A stretch of 64,000 nt of DNA, from contig JAAZCE010000019.1 in assembly GCA_012513435.1 (NCBI GenBank), positions 62,001 through 126,000 of the forward strand. Direction: 5' to 3'. This DNA comes from Clostridiales bacterium (GTDB taxonomy: Bacteria; Bacillota; Clostridia; Peptostreptococcales; Anaerovoracaceae). Shown one piece after another: positions 26,408-34,669 of the stretch. Each line of letters opens with the position of its first letter. The first letter of the stretch is position 1. The position numbers were made by a program, and so were the translations under genes. The notes beneath the pieces are model-generated. The model ran no database searches and had not been told where the DNA came from. It worked only from the letters and a program-made list of their open reading frames with translations.

Positions 26408-27259
26408 ATGCTACTGGCATTTGATGTAGGAAATACCAATATTGTATTAGGCGTTTTTGAAGAAGGCAAGATGGTTACAAATTGGAGACTGGAAACGGAT
26501 AATAATAAGAGTGCCGACGAGTACGGAATGATCGTGGGACAGCTGTTTAGATATGAGGGGCTTAAACCAGAGGATGTAAAAGATGTAATAATCTCAACGG
26601 TAGTACCGTCGGTTTTGTATACCCTTCAGCATCTTTCACAGAAATATTTTAACAAGAAGGCTATAGTAATAGGCCCGGGAATAAAGACGGGTCTTGTGGT
26701 CAAGTACGATAATCCCAAGCAGGTGGGTTCTGACAGAATAGTGAATGCAGTTGCTGCCCATGCCAAGTATGGAGGATCTCTTATTATCATAGATTTTGGA
26801 ACGGCTACCACTTTCTGCGCAGTATCTGAAAAGGCAGAATATATTGGGGGTACCATAGCTCCGGGTCTGAAAATATCATCAGAAGCTCTTTTTGAGAAAA
26901 CAGCCAAACTTCCAAAGGTAGAACTTGAGGACCCCGGTCATGTTATATGCAGGAATACCATAAACAGTATGCAGTCGGGACTGGTTTATGGACATATGGG
27001 AGTGGTTGACTATATAGTGGGAAAAATGAAAAAAGAGCTTATGGAGTACAGCCAAAGCGATAAGGAGCCTAAGGTCATAGCCACGGGAGGTCTTGCCACC
27101 CTTATTGATTCCGGCATAGACTGCATAGACCACGTTGACAAAATGTTGACCCTGGAGGGCCTGGAAATAATTTACGAAAAGAACAGGAAATCAAAAAAGA
27201 GCGAACCGAAAATAAGCGCTGAAAAGGAAGAGGAAGATTATGGAGGGGAATGCTGTTAA
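26408..27259 (+). CDS. coaX: Type III pantothenate kinase
   Basis: The 283-aa ASKHA-fold kinase catalyses the first step of coenzyme A synthesis. [12 protein letters not shown] is the phosphate loop, and [17 protein letters not shown] and [13 protein letters not shown] are the conserved core motifs. The last 25 residues are charged and lie outside the usual domain. An AAGGAG site precedes the ATG. It overlaps dusB by 20 bp, so the two are co-translated. Confidence 0.95.
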   Translation: MLLAFDVGNTNIVLGVFEEGKMVTNWRLETDNNKSADEYGMIVGQLFRYEGLKPEDVKDVIISTVVPSVLYTLQHLSQKYFNKKAIVIGPGIKTGLVVKYDNPKQVGSDRIVNAVAAHAKYGGSLIIIDFGTATTFCAVSEKAEYIGGTIAPGLKISSEALFEKTAKLPKVELEDPGHVICRNTINSMQSGLVYGHMGVVDYIVGKMKKELMEYSQSDKEPKVIATGGLATLIDSGIDCIDHVDKMLTLEGLEIIYEKNRKSKKSEPKISAEKEEEDYGGECC

Positions 27260-28238
27260 AACAAATAAGCCAGCCCTTAAAATAGGGGAGGTTTTTTTTG
27301 ACAATCCCTTTGTCCTAGCCCCTATGGCAGGAATTACCGATAAATCGATGAGAAGCCTATGCATACAGCAGGGGGCTTCTTTTGCGTATACGGAAATGGT
27401 CAGTGGCAAGGGTCTGTGGTACGGCGACAAAAAAAGTCGCAAGCTCCTTGAGTACGAGAGCTTTGAGGAAGGGCGCATAGGATACCAGCTCTTCGGCAGT
27501 GCCCCTGAGATAATGGCCTTTGCAGCCAAGACCCTTAGAGATGACGGGAACCTTTTGCTGGACCTTAACGTAGGCTGTCCCGTACCTAAAATTGTGAGAA
27601 ACGGCGAAGGCTCCGCACTTCTCAAGAATCTTGATAGATTGTACGATGTTGTAAAGGTAATGGTCAAGGAGGCGGGAAAGCCTGTAACGGCGAAGATAAG
27701 AATGGGCTTTGTACGCGGAGAAAATACGGCTGTGGAGACGGCCAGAGCTCTGGAATCTGCCGGCGCGGCGGCGGTCACGGTACACGGAAGAACCAGGGAA
27801 CAGTTTTACGAGGGAAAGGCTGACTGGCAGGTAATAGCCGACGTGAAGAAATCCCTAGGAATTCCCGTAATAGGAAATGGAGATGTTCGCTGTGGCACAG
27901 ATGCCATTCATATAATGGAGCAGACTGGATGCGATGGCGTTATGATAGCCAGGGGAGCTTTGGGGAACCCTTGGATATTCAGAGAAGCAGCTGCATTGTG
28001 GAGGGGAGAGGAACCGCCACCGCCACCCACATCCGACGAGAAGATTGATATGCTGCTGAAGCATCTTGACCTTGTCACAAAGGATAAAGGTGCTCATGTA
28101 GCCGTTTGCGAAATAAGGAAGCATGTGGGATGGTATATAAAGGGCCTTCACGGGGCTGCGGTTCTCAGGAGAGAAGTAAACGGCATAACGGATATAGACG
28201 AAATGAAGCGGACTCTGATTGAGTGCCGGAACGGCTGA
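27240..28238 (+). CDS. dusB: tRNA-dihydrouridine synthase
   Basis: The 332-aa FMN enzyme reduces uridines in tRNA to dihydrouridine. [12 protein letters not shown], the active-site [19 protein letters not shown] with its catalytic Cys, TAKIRMGF and PVIGNGDV identify the DusB/Nifr3 group. The start at 27240 lies inside the end of coaX and is preceded by GAGGAAG. A strong terminator overlaps its stop codon. A Pro-rich patch ([11 protein letters not shown]) near residue 265 is unusual but in frame. Confidence 0.95.
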   Translation: MEGNAVKTNKPALKIGEVFFDNPFVLAPMAGITDKSMRSLCIQQGASFAYTEMVSGKGLWYGDKKSRKLLEYESFEEGRIGYQLFGSAPEIMAFAAKTLRDDGNLLLDLNVGCPVPKIVRNGEGSALLKNLDRLYDVVKVMVKEAGKPVTAKIRMGFVRGENTAVETARALESAGAAAVTVHGRTREQFYEGKADWQVIADVKKSLGIPVIGNGDVRCGTDAIHIMEQTGCDGVMIARGALGNPWIFREAAALWRGEEPPPPPTSDEKIDMLLKHLDLVTKDKGAHVAVCEIRKHVGWYIKGLHGAAVLRREVNGITDIDEMKRTLIECRNG

Positions 28239-28270
28239 CACCCATGATATTTTAAGGGTGTCATTTTTTT
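28236..28270 (+). terminator. Terminator after dusB
   Basis: TGACACCC (28236-28243) pairs with GGGTGTCA (28256-28263), followed by seven T residues; the stop codon is part of the stem. Confidence 0.88.
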
Positions 28271-28293
28271 TGAAAAAATTTTATAATATTGTG

Positions 28294-28322
28294 TTGACAC
28301 ATAATATTATATGATGTATAGT
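28294..28322 (+). promoter_or_regulatory. Promoter of the padR operon with palindromic spacer
   Basis: TTGACA (28294-28299), a 17-bp spacer and TATAGT (28317-28322) make a near-consensus promoter. The spacer contains the palindrome ATAATATTAT (28301-28310), a likely site for autoregulation by the PadR protein. Confidence 0.65.
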
Positions 28323-28364
28323 ATTGACCATAGAACAATATTATTTAACGACAAGGAGGGACCT

Positions 28365-28685
28365 ATGGCATTTAAAATCGAATCAAGTCTATTGGATGCA
28401 TGTGCCCTTGCTATATTAAGCAAAGGCGACACATATGGCTATGAAATAACCCAGTCATTCAAGAAGGCAATAATAGTTTCCGAATCCACATTGTATCCGG
28501 TTTTGAGAAGACTTCAGAAGGAAAATCTGTGCAGGACATACGATGAACCGTTTCAGGGAAGAAACAGGAGATACTATTCCATTACAGAGAACGGAAAAGA
28601 GCAGTTGGAAGAATACAAAACACAGTGGAAGGATTACAAGATAGCCATTGACATGTTTTTAGACGGAGGTGAAGAAGTTGAATAG
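28365..28685 (+). CDS. PadR-family transcriptional regulator
   Basis: The 106-aa winged-helix repressor has the core LLDACALAILSKGDTYGYEI and the recognition region SESTLYPVLRRLQKENLC, followed by GRNRRYYSITENGKEQL. These are diagnostic for short PadR proteins, which usually autoregulate and control a neighbouring membrane or efflux system. AAGGAGG lies just before the ATG at 28365. Its end overlaps the DUF1700 gene by 8 bp. Padr-DUF1700-DUF4097 triplets are a common Firmicutes arrangement. Confidence 0.93.
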   Translation: MAFKIESSLLDACALAILSKGDTYGYEITQSFKKAIIVSESTLYPVLRRLQKENLCRTYDEPFQGRNRRYYSITENGKEQLEEYKTQWKDYKIAIDMFLDGGEEVE

Positions 28686-29415
28686 GAAGGAATTCATTGA
28701 AAAATTACGAGCCGAGCTTGGGAAGCTGCCTAAGGAAGAAGCTGAAGCAGCCATATACTACTATGAAGAATATCTTGACGAAGCAGGCCCTGGAAAAGAA
28801 CAGGAGATAATAGAGGGATGGGGCAATCCTAAGAAAATAGCTGGACAGATTAAATCGGAGTATGCAGTGAAAATGCTTGACACTGACGAGGGCCCGGCTA
28901 CAAAGAAGGGCTTGTCTGCAATCTGGTGGGTAATAATAGGTATAGTTTCGGCGCCTGTATCCATCCCGGTGGCCTTTGGACTACTGATACTGGTAATAGG
29001 TGGTGCGGCGGCAGCAATAGGCATTATTCTAGGCATCTTCGGAGCTATAATAGGCTGCTTAGTAGGTGCAGGTGCCTGTGTAGTTGTGGGGATTATGTCA
29101 ATACCCGTTGCCCTTTCCTCAGCAATCATGTTTATAGGTATCGGCCTTGCAGGTCTGGCAGTAATGGCAGCAATAGGCGTAGCTGTAGTAATGGGAATAA
29201 GAGCCTTGGTGAAAGCTTTAGTCAGAGCTATTAGGAGACGCAACGAAAGAAAGAGTGTCGAAAAGAGAGGCTATGTTGAATCATCTGATTACCCAAGCAC
29301 TGCAGGTGCAGACGATAATTGGAAGTATAAGGAAGGACCTGAGGACGCCAAGAAGGCCTTTGAGACGCAATCATCTGATTCCAAAGCTGGAGAGGAGGAG
29401 AAGAAGGATGAATAA
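28678..29415 (+). CDS. DUF1700 membrane protein
   Basis: The product has 245 aa. The N-terminal soluble domain, NRKEFIEKLRAELGKLPKEE then YYYEEYLDEAG, is the DUF1700 signature, followed by several Gly/Ala/Ile-rich membrane helices (about 80-185) and a charged C-terminal tail. The start is TTG at 28678, which gives the family-typical first residues and lies 8 nt after GGAGG (28665-28669). A GTG at 28669 is in frame but falls within that ribosome site. The family is thought to act as a membrane partner of PadR regulators; its biochemical role is not known. Confidence 0.85.
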   Translation: MNRKEFIEKLRAELGKLPKEEAEAAIYYYEEYLDEAGPGKEQEIIEGWGNPKKIAGQIKSEYAVKMLDTDEGPATKKGLSAIWWVIIGIVSAPVSIPVAFGLLILVIGGAAAAIGIILGIFGAIIGCLVGAGACVVVGIMSIPVALSSAIMFIGIGLAGLAVMAAIGVAVVMGIRALVKALVRAIRRRNERKSVEKRGYVESSDYPSTAGADDNWKYKEGPEDAKKAFETQSSDSKAGEEEKKDE

Positions 29416-30178
29416 AGGATTGAAAAGATTTTTCATAATATGCGTTATCATATTGGGCGCAGGAATAATTTTGACCGTTGCCGGATATGCAATGGGAGGG
29501 ATTAAGGATGCCAACAGGCTTGCCAGTGAATACAGCTGGTGGGAGTATAGGGATACCTCAAATATGACAACCATGTATTTAGAGGAAGCAGAAGCATTTA
29601 ATTCTATAGAAGTTTCGGGAACTATGGATGTCAATATCGTTACAGGTGCGGAACAGACATACATAAGCTATAATCCTGGAAGCTGTACGCCGCAGCTTGC
29701 AGTGGAAGGTGGGATATTGAGGGTGGATTCGGATTACTTAGATAATGGTGGTGTTCTTGACTTTGGCTTCACGGATAATGACATACCGATGGTGTGGATA
29801 TACGTTCCTGAAGGAACTGTACTTAACAGTATAGGAGGAACCATGGAGTTGGGAGATGTGACTATTACTGGAGTTACTGTAGGCAGCATTAATATTAAAG
29901 CCGATTTAGGAGATATTGAAGTATATAACGCTTCCGTATCAAAGCTGACATTGGACGCCGACCTGGGAGATGTCCAAATCAGAATGCCTTTTACAGAGGA
30001 TCAGTATACACTAACGGCTGATGTGTCATTAGGAGAGATTTCCATCAATGAAAGAGACTATGAGGCTTTTGACAAGCACTATGTCAGTGGAGCAGGTCCT
30101 AACGTTATCAACATAAGCGTTGATACAGGCGATGTGGATATAGAATTTGGCGGTATACACAGTCACGACAACGATTGA
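29408..30178 (+). CDS. DUF4097 (adhesin-like beta-helix) membrane-anchored protein
   Basis: The 256-aa protein has an N-terminal membrane anchor (residues about 7-30), followed by an extracytoplasmic beta-rich domain with repeating short strands (IKADLGDIEVYN, LDADLGDVQIRM, ADVSLGEISINE, VDTGDVDIEFG). This is typical of DUF4097 beta-helical domains. The ATG at 29408 is chosen for its GAGAAGAAGG ribosome site and hydrophobic N-terminus; longer upstream frames lie within DUF1700. It overlaps DUF1700 by 8 bp. The operon probably senses or responds to envelope conditions. Confidence 0.85.
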   Translation: MNKGLKRFFIICVIILGAGIILTVAGYAMGGIKDANRLASEYSWWEYRDTSNMTTMYLEEAEAFNSIEVSGTMDVNIVTGAEQTYISYNPGSCTPQLAVEGGILRVDSDYLDNGGVLDFGFTDNDIPMVWIYVPEGTVLNSIGGTMELGDVTITGVTVGSINIKADLGDIEVYNASVSKLTLDADLGDVQIRMPFTEDQYTLTADVSLGEISINERDYEAFDKHYVSGAGPNVINISVDTGDVDIEFGGIHSHDND

Positions 30179-30190
30179 TAAGCCCTATAT

Positions 30191-30245
30191 AAAAAGCCGG
30201 GGAAGGCTTGAGCGTTTAATGCGTTCAGACAATTCCCGGCTTTTT
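30191..30245. terminator. Bidirectional terminator
   Basis: AAAAAGCCGGG and CCCGGCTTTTT frame a long stem between the convergent DUF4097 and aldehyde dehydrogenase genes, with T-runs on both strands. Confidence 0.85.
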
Positions 30246-30275
30246 AGTTGATATTTATTTTGATACGGCGCATCG

Positions 30276-31640
30276 TTATCCCCAAAGCTCTTCGTCGGTA
30301 GGGACATGGTTTTCAGGCATATATCTGGCTATCCTAGATATGTTCATAAGATGCTTGTAGTCAAGGTTTTCGGAAATACTGTTGTGTCCCCACGAACCGC
30401 AGCCTAAGGTGTTAGTAGGAGCCAGCCCGTTCCAGAAGCTTCCGCCTGCACTGCTTGCGGAAACTTGATTTATGACGAATCTCGAAACGCAGAGCTCGTT
30501 GCCCACGTACTCTATACGTTCTTCTGAATCGGAATGGAATGAAACGCTGTGACCCTTGCCGTCCTTCTCAAGGTTTTCGCGGGCGATATTCACACCTTCC
30601 TCCAGACTTGAGTATTTGTAGGCGGCAATAACAGGAGCCATTTTCTCACCACCGAGAAGATCGGTGAGGCCGGTGCCATCTGCTACAGCTACGATTATCT
30701 TGGTGTCCTCAGGTATATCAACGCCTGCCAGCTCAGCCACCTTCTGACATGACTGCCCCACAGAGTGTCTATTTGGCTTGCCGTCTTGAAAAAGTGCGCC
30801 TCTGATAGCTTCAAGCTCAGCTTTATCCTTAACTATATATCCGCCCTTTGATTTGAATTCATCCAGTATGGCTTCAAAATTCTTATCAGGGCATATCACC
30901 GACTGCTCTCCCGAACAGATGATGCCGTTGTCAAAGGTTCTGCCTGTAATAATTTTAGGAACAGCCTCCCTGTAATCGTAATCCTCATCTATTATGCACT
31001 GAACATTGCCTGCGCCTACTCCCAGAGCCGGTCTGCCAGAGCTGTATGCTGCATTTACCATGCCTGCTCCCCCAGTTGCGACTACTACGTCAGCAGATGA
31101 AATGAGATTTTTGGTATTCTCTCTTGAATGTTCATCGATTATCTGAATTAAATTTTCAGGCATACCCAGCTTCGTCAGCTCTGCATTTATCATCTCCACG
31201 GTTTTGGTGCTGCACTTTACCGATTTGTGATGAGGTGTGATGATAATAGCATTGCCGCACTTGAGAGCAAACATGGAGTTGCTCATAGGTGTAACGATAG
31301 GGTTGGTGCATGGAGTAATGGCGGCAACCACGCCTATCGGTTTTGCAACGCGAGTGATTCCCGTCTCTTCATCTGTGTCGAGAATACCTCTTGATTTCTT
31401 CCCTTTCAGATTGTTCCACACTATTTTAGACTTCTGTTTGTTTTTGGCAATCTTATCGGCAACGTTGCCCATTCCCGTTTCTTCAACTGCAATTTCAGCC
31501 AGGAATTCGGCGTTGTCGTATACCACCTTGCCCACTGTTCTTACTGCAGAATCAACCTGTTCCTGTGACATCTTTTCAAAAGCCTGCTGCGCCTTTTCTG
31601 CACGCTGGATATAACCATCAATATAAGACTTGCTGTCCAT
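30276..31640 (-). CDS. CoA-acylating aldehyde dehydrogenase (succinate-semialdehyde or acetaldehyde type)
   Basis: The 454-aa enzyme belongs to the AdhE/EutE/SucD-type aldehyde dehydrogenases. The catalytic Cys is in FDNGIICSGEQSVI, and the NAD region includes VVAAITPCTNPIVTPM. The C-terminal GGSFWNGLAPTNTLGCGSWGHN is characteristic of this acylating branch, which converts an aldehyde plus CoA and NAD+ to acyl-CoA and NADH. Similarity to the SucD-like group suggests succinate semialdehyde or a C2-C4 aldehyde, as would arise from putrescine or 4-aminobutyrate breakdown, but this is inference. TAGGAGG precedes the ATG. Confidence 0.88.
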   Translation of the reverse strand: MDSKSYIDGYIQRAEKAQQAFEKMSQEQVDSAVRTVGKVVYDNAEFLAEIAVEETGMGNVADKIAKNKQKSKIVWNNLKGKKSRGILDTDEETGITRVAKPIGVVAAITPCTNPIVTPMSNSMFALKCGNAIIITPHHKSVKCSTKTVEMINAELTKLGMPENLIQIIDEHSRENTKNLISSADVVVATGGAGMVNAAYSSGRPALGVGAGNVQCIIDEDYDYREAVPKIITGRTFDNGIICSGEQSVICPDKNFEAILDEFKSKGGYIVKDKAELEAIRGALFQDGKPNRHSVGQSCQKVAELAGVDIPEDTKIIVAVADGTGLTDLLGGEKMAPVIAAYKYSSLEEGVNIARENLEKDGKGHSVSFHSDSEERIEYVGNELCVSRFVINQVSASSAGGSFWNGLAPTNTLGCGSWGHNSISENLDYKHLMNISRIARYMPENHVPTDEELWG

Positions 31641-31696
31641 TTAGTAAGTACCTCCTAAATTATGTACACTGATTATTATGCTGTAGATTACCTTTC

Positions 31697-31725
31697 ATTA
31701 TATAATGGTAAATTGAACCTTTCAA
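31697..31725 (-). promoter_or_regulatory. Sigma-A promoter of the aldehyde dehydrogenase gene
   Basis: On the minus strand TTGAAA (31725-31720), a 17-bp spacer and a perfect TATAAT (31702-31697). Leader length is about 50 nt. Confidence 0.75.
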
Positions 31726-31760
31726 GACGCAGGGCCCTTTAAGTTTAAAAAATCATTGCA

Positions 31761-32510
31761 TTAAAATTGTATTTGGCATATTCCTTCAAGCTCTTTGCCT
31801 ATGGCGGAGATAATGGATGTTGGACTTTGGCCATCAGAAGGATTAACCAGGAGAGCTTCTAAATCAACTATGTATCTATGGATGCCGGTCAGAGCCAGCA
31901 TTCCGGCCATCTCCTTGGAGTGAAGACATATATTCATTGCCTGGGAATACTCCTTGTCTTCAATTAATCTACCCAGCCGTGACACCAAATCCCTGTTGTT
32001 GTCTTTGAAATTATTGAAATGCTTTATGAAAATATCCACATTGCCGCCCATGTTGTAGACACCGAGAAAGGCATTGCAAATTTTAGGATCCATGGTAGGA
32101 ACAATGCCGTTTTCAATTATAGCTTTTTCCAGATTTTTTGTGAGTTCCATGGCGTTTTTAATCCAGGGAGCAATATAAAAATAAAATTCATAGGGCTCCA
32201 TATTTACACAGAATTTATTGAAGGGAGCAAGTGGCTCCACCGGGGAATTGATTCCTGCGTTTCTTAAAGAATTTACAATTTGTGAGCAGTCATCATGGAG
32301 CAGGTTTATATCTGTTAAAATCAGAGAATAATAATCAGGGTCTGCTGAACAGCATAATGAGGCTGCTTCAGCCCCATTGGCTGCATTTTCACATATTACA
32401 TCAATATCGTCTAAAAACGATTTAATAATATCATAATCATAATGGTTACTGCCGATAATAAGTACCCTGTCAAGAGTCTTGCCTTGTCTGTTGTTTCTTT
32501 CGTTATTCAT
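31761..32510 (-). CDS. Orphan protein with a degenerate receiver and an Hpt-like domain
   Basis: The product has 249 aa. Residues about 14-110 resemble a response-regulator receiver: SLILTDINLL keeps the phospho-acceptor Asp67. The N-terminal acidic pair is lost (VLIIGSNHY instead of a VDD-type motif), and no canonical KP loop is seen. Residues about 145-225 resemble a histidine phosphotransfer helical bundle with LHSKEMAGMLAL in place of AHSLKGAA; His197 is in the expected position. No kinase or output domain is fused or adjacent. It may be a phosphorelay connector or a pseudo-receiver that binds a partner. AAAGGAGG precedes the ATG. Confidence 0.65.
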   Translation of the reverse strand: MNNERNNRQGKTLDRVLIIGSNHYDYDIIKSFLDDIDVICENAANGAEAASLCCSADPDYYSLILTDINLLHDDCSQIVNSLRNAGINSPVEPLAPFNKFCVNMEPYEFYFYIAPWIKNAMELTKNLEKAIIENGIVPTMDPKICNAFLGVYNMGGNVDIFIKHFNNFKDNNRDLVSRLGRLIEDKEYSQAMNICLHSKEMAGMLALTGIHRYIVDLEALLVNPSDGQSPTSIISAIGKELEGICQIQF

Positions 32511-32642
32511 TTTGCCTCCTTTGTCATATGCTTGTGTGCTAGGTGTATTTGTATATGTACATGATAACCTTGATGTAAACCTATTTCTATAAGATTTATC
32601 TTACATATTTCTACATAATACGACAAAAACCCTAAAATATCA

Positions 32643-32671
32643 TTGTAGTAAAAAAGAGAACTTGGTAGAAT
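32643..32671 (+). promoter_or_regulatory. Sigma-A promoter of the prepilin peptidase gene
   Basis: TTGTAG (32643-32648), a 17-bp spacer and TAGAAT (32666-32671), about 24 bp before the start codon. Confidence 0.55.
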
Positions 32672-32694
32672 AAAGGAAGTATTGGAGGGATTTT

Positions 32695-33390
32695 ATGATA
32701 ATATCTATAGTTATAAAAACTGCGGCAAGCGTGGTGTTTGGATTGCTTGCAGGGTTCGGAGTTATATACATATTCAATAAAATACCGGCCTCCTGGCTAT
32801 GTGACTATGGACAGAAGCCCCCTCAGGAGCTGACAGACCCCTACGTCCAACGCATTAAAGGCTTTCCCTGGAGGTGGATATATGCGGCGGGTTTTACTTG
32901 TCTGCTCATAAGGCTTTCATTTTTTGATATACAATTTGCTGCTGCCGGACTGTTTGCCTGTTGGGCCATGCTCATAATAGGTCTTGCGGACTTGAAATAC
33001 ATGATAATTCCGGACCAGTTTGTCATAATGCTGGCCCTGTCAGCCATAGGCTTCATACCCTATCAGACCTCAATATGGCAGCCTCTAGTGGGCGCTGTTA
33101 TTGGTGGCGGGGTGATGATGATGGTAGGAATCTTGGGAGGTGTGGCTTTTAAAAAAGAGGTCATGGGCTTTGGCGATATAAAGCTTTTCGCATCCCTGGG
33201 GCTGGTTTTGGGAATAAAAGGGACGGTGGTGGTTCTCGTAGGGGCCTCTCTAACAAGTGGTATAGCGGCTGCTATAGGGCTTGCACGCGGAAAGTACAAG
33301 AAGGACGATGCTAGACCTCTGGGCCCGCATATTTGCGGATGGGGAATAGTCTATATATTCATCATTTATCCGATTTTACTGTGCATTTAA
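32695..33390 (+). CDS. A24 prepilin peptidase
   Basis: The 231-aa polytopic membrane aspartic protease has the first catalytic Asp in GLADLKYMIIPDQF and the second in the GFGDIK motif (VMGFGDIKLFASLG). The N-terminal cytoplasmic methyltransferase part with the CxxC pairs of bifunctional PilD/ComC enzymes is absent or reduced: PASWLCDYGQKPPQEL has only one Cys. It would process class III signal peptides of pilin-like proteins; no pilin genes are in the window. GGAGGG precedes the ATG. Confidence 0.87.
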   Translation: MIISIVIKTAASVVFGLLAGFGVIYIFNKIPASWLCDYGQKPPQELTDPYVQRIKGFPWRWIYAAGFTCLLIRLSFFDIQFAAAGLFACWAMLIIGLADLKYMIIPDQFVIMLALSAIGFIPYQTSIWQPLVGAVIGGGVMMMVGILGGVAFKKEVMGFGDIKLFASLGLVLGIKGTVVVLVGASLTSGIAAAIGLARGKYKKDDARPLGPHICGWGIVYIFIIYPILLCI

Positions 33391-33402
33391 GGGAAAATAA
33401 TA

Positions 33403-33408
33403 TATAAT
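33403..33408 (+). promoter_or_regulatory. Candidate -10 element just before truA
   Basis: A perfect TATAAT ends 9 nt before the truA ATG at 33418, which would leave almost no leader. The -35 is unclear (TGTGCA with 17-bp spacing at best), so this may be fortuitous. Confidence 0.3.
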
Positions 33409-33417
33409 GTAACGAAG

Positions 33418-34185
33418 ATGATGAAAAATATTTTGCTGACAATAGAATATGACGGCACGAATTTTCACGGATGGCAGAGACAGCCTGATGAAATAACCGT
33501 CCAGGGGCACTTGGAAAGGGTACTGGGCAGGCTCCTTTGCAGGCAGATACTTTTGAACGGGACAAGCAGAACCGATGGGGGAGTTCATGCCTACGGGCAG
33601 AGAGCGTCCTTTACGGCAGACATAAATATTCCTGTTGAAAAGCTAGCCCTTGTTGCCAACAACAGTCTAGCGGCATGTGAAAAGGGAAGTTTCGCCTTAA
33701 CGCCCATAAGAATACTGAAGGCAGAGGAAAAGCCTCTAGACTTTCACGCAAGATTTGATGCCAAGGGAAAGAAGTATATTTACAAGATACGAAATCTGCA
33801 AGACGTAGATATCTTTAAAAGAAATTACGTGTACCAAGTTACGGAGCCCTTGAATGTAGAGGCTATGAGAGAAGCGGCCAAGGAGCTTGTGGGAATCCAT
33901 GATTTTAAATCTTTTGAAGCATCGGGCAGTAGCCAGCGGGAATCTACAGTGAGAACCATATTTTCCCTTGAAGTTATGGAAGAGGACGGTTTTGTAGAGC
34001 TTCACATCAGTGGCGATGGATTCTTGTACAATATGGTGAGAATTATAACCGGAACATTGGTAGACATAGGGCTTGGCAGGATAACGGCTGTTTCGATGAA
34101 GGAAATAATTGAAACCAAAGACAGGAGCCGGGCAGGACATACTGCTCCGCCTTACGGATTGTATTTAGCGGAAGTGTATTACTAA
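33418..34185 (+). CDS. truA: tRNA pseudouridine(38-40) synthase
   Basis: The product has 255 aa. LLTIEYDGTNFHGWQRQP opens the fold, and GTSRTDGGVHAYGQ contains the catalytic Asp. The enzyme converts uridines 38-40 of the anticodon stem-loop. Two ATG codons at 33418 and 33421 are possible; neither has a clear ribosome site, and a TATAAT lies only 9 nt upstream of the first. It is 27 bp downstream of the peptidase gene, so readthrough from that gene is also possible. Confidence 0.95.
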   Translation: MMKNILLTIEYDGTNFHGWQRQPDEITVQGHLERVLGRLLCRQILLNGTSRTDGGVHAYGQRASFTADINIPVEKLALVANNSLAACEKGSFALTPIRILKAEEKPLDFHARFDAKGKKYIYKIRNLQDVDIFKRNYVYQVTEPLNVEAMREAAKELVGIHDFKSFEASGSSQRESTVRTIFSLEVMEEDGFVELHISGDGFLYNMVRIITGTLVDIGLGRITAVSMKEIIETKDRSRAGHTAPPYGLYLAEVYY

Positions 34186-34211
34186 TAGTTGAAGTTTAGA
34201 AGGAGAAAAGC

Positions 34212-34667
34212 ATGGACAGAAGACCGGGTTGGGATGAATATTTTATGGATATGGCGGCTTTAACAGCTAAGCGTTCTACTTGTTTGAGAAGACATGTCGG
34301 TGCCGTAATTGTGCATGATAAGCACATTATAGCTACCGGATACAACGGCGCTCCTCGCGGACTTGAGCACTGCGCGGAGAGGAAGGGCGGATGCCTGAGA
34401 GAGCAGCTTGGCATACCTTCGGGAGAAAAGCATGAGCTGTGTAGAGCTCTGCATGCAGAGCAAAATGCCATTATACAGGCGGCCACCTTGGGGCAGAGCA
34501 TTGAAGGGGCGACTATCTACATAACTCATCAGCCCTGTGTTATCTGCGCTAAGATGATAATAAATGCAGGGATAACGAGGATCGTTGTAAAGCAGGGATA
34601 TCCCGACGAGTTATCCGTTGAGATATTACGTGAAGCAGGGCTCAAAATAGTAATGTTAGGAGAATAA
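34212..34667 (+). CDS. dCMP deaminase (ComEB-type)
   Basis: The 151-aa zinc deaminase has the active-site HAEQNAI (His and Glu) with zinc ligands in CVICAKM. A CxxH-type structural zinc site is suggested by [11 protein letters not shown]. It converts dCMP to dUMP, feeding dTMP synthesis. The N-terminal [12 protein letters not shown] is typical. AAGGAG precedes the ATG. tagO follows after 2 bp. Confidence 0.93.
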   Translation: MDRRPGWDEYFMDMAALTAKRSTCLRRHVGAVIVHDKHIIATGYNGAPRGLEHCAERKGGCLREQLGIPSGEKHELCRALHAEQNAIIQAATLGQSIEGATIYITHQPCVICAKMIINAGITRIVVKQGYPDELSVEILREAGLKIVMLGE

Positions 34668-34669
34668 GC

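Noticed and set aside
32605-32640. Spo0A box in the region between the receiver/Hpt gene and the peptidase gene (TTTTTGTCGTA)
   Set aside because: One mismatch in the core TGTCGAA and no clear promoter geometry; chance occurrence is likely in AT-rich DNA.
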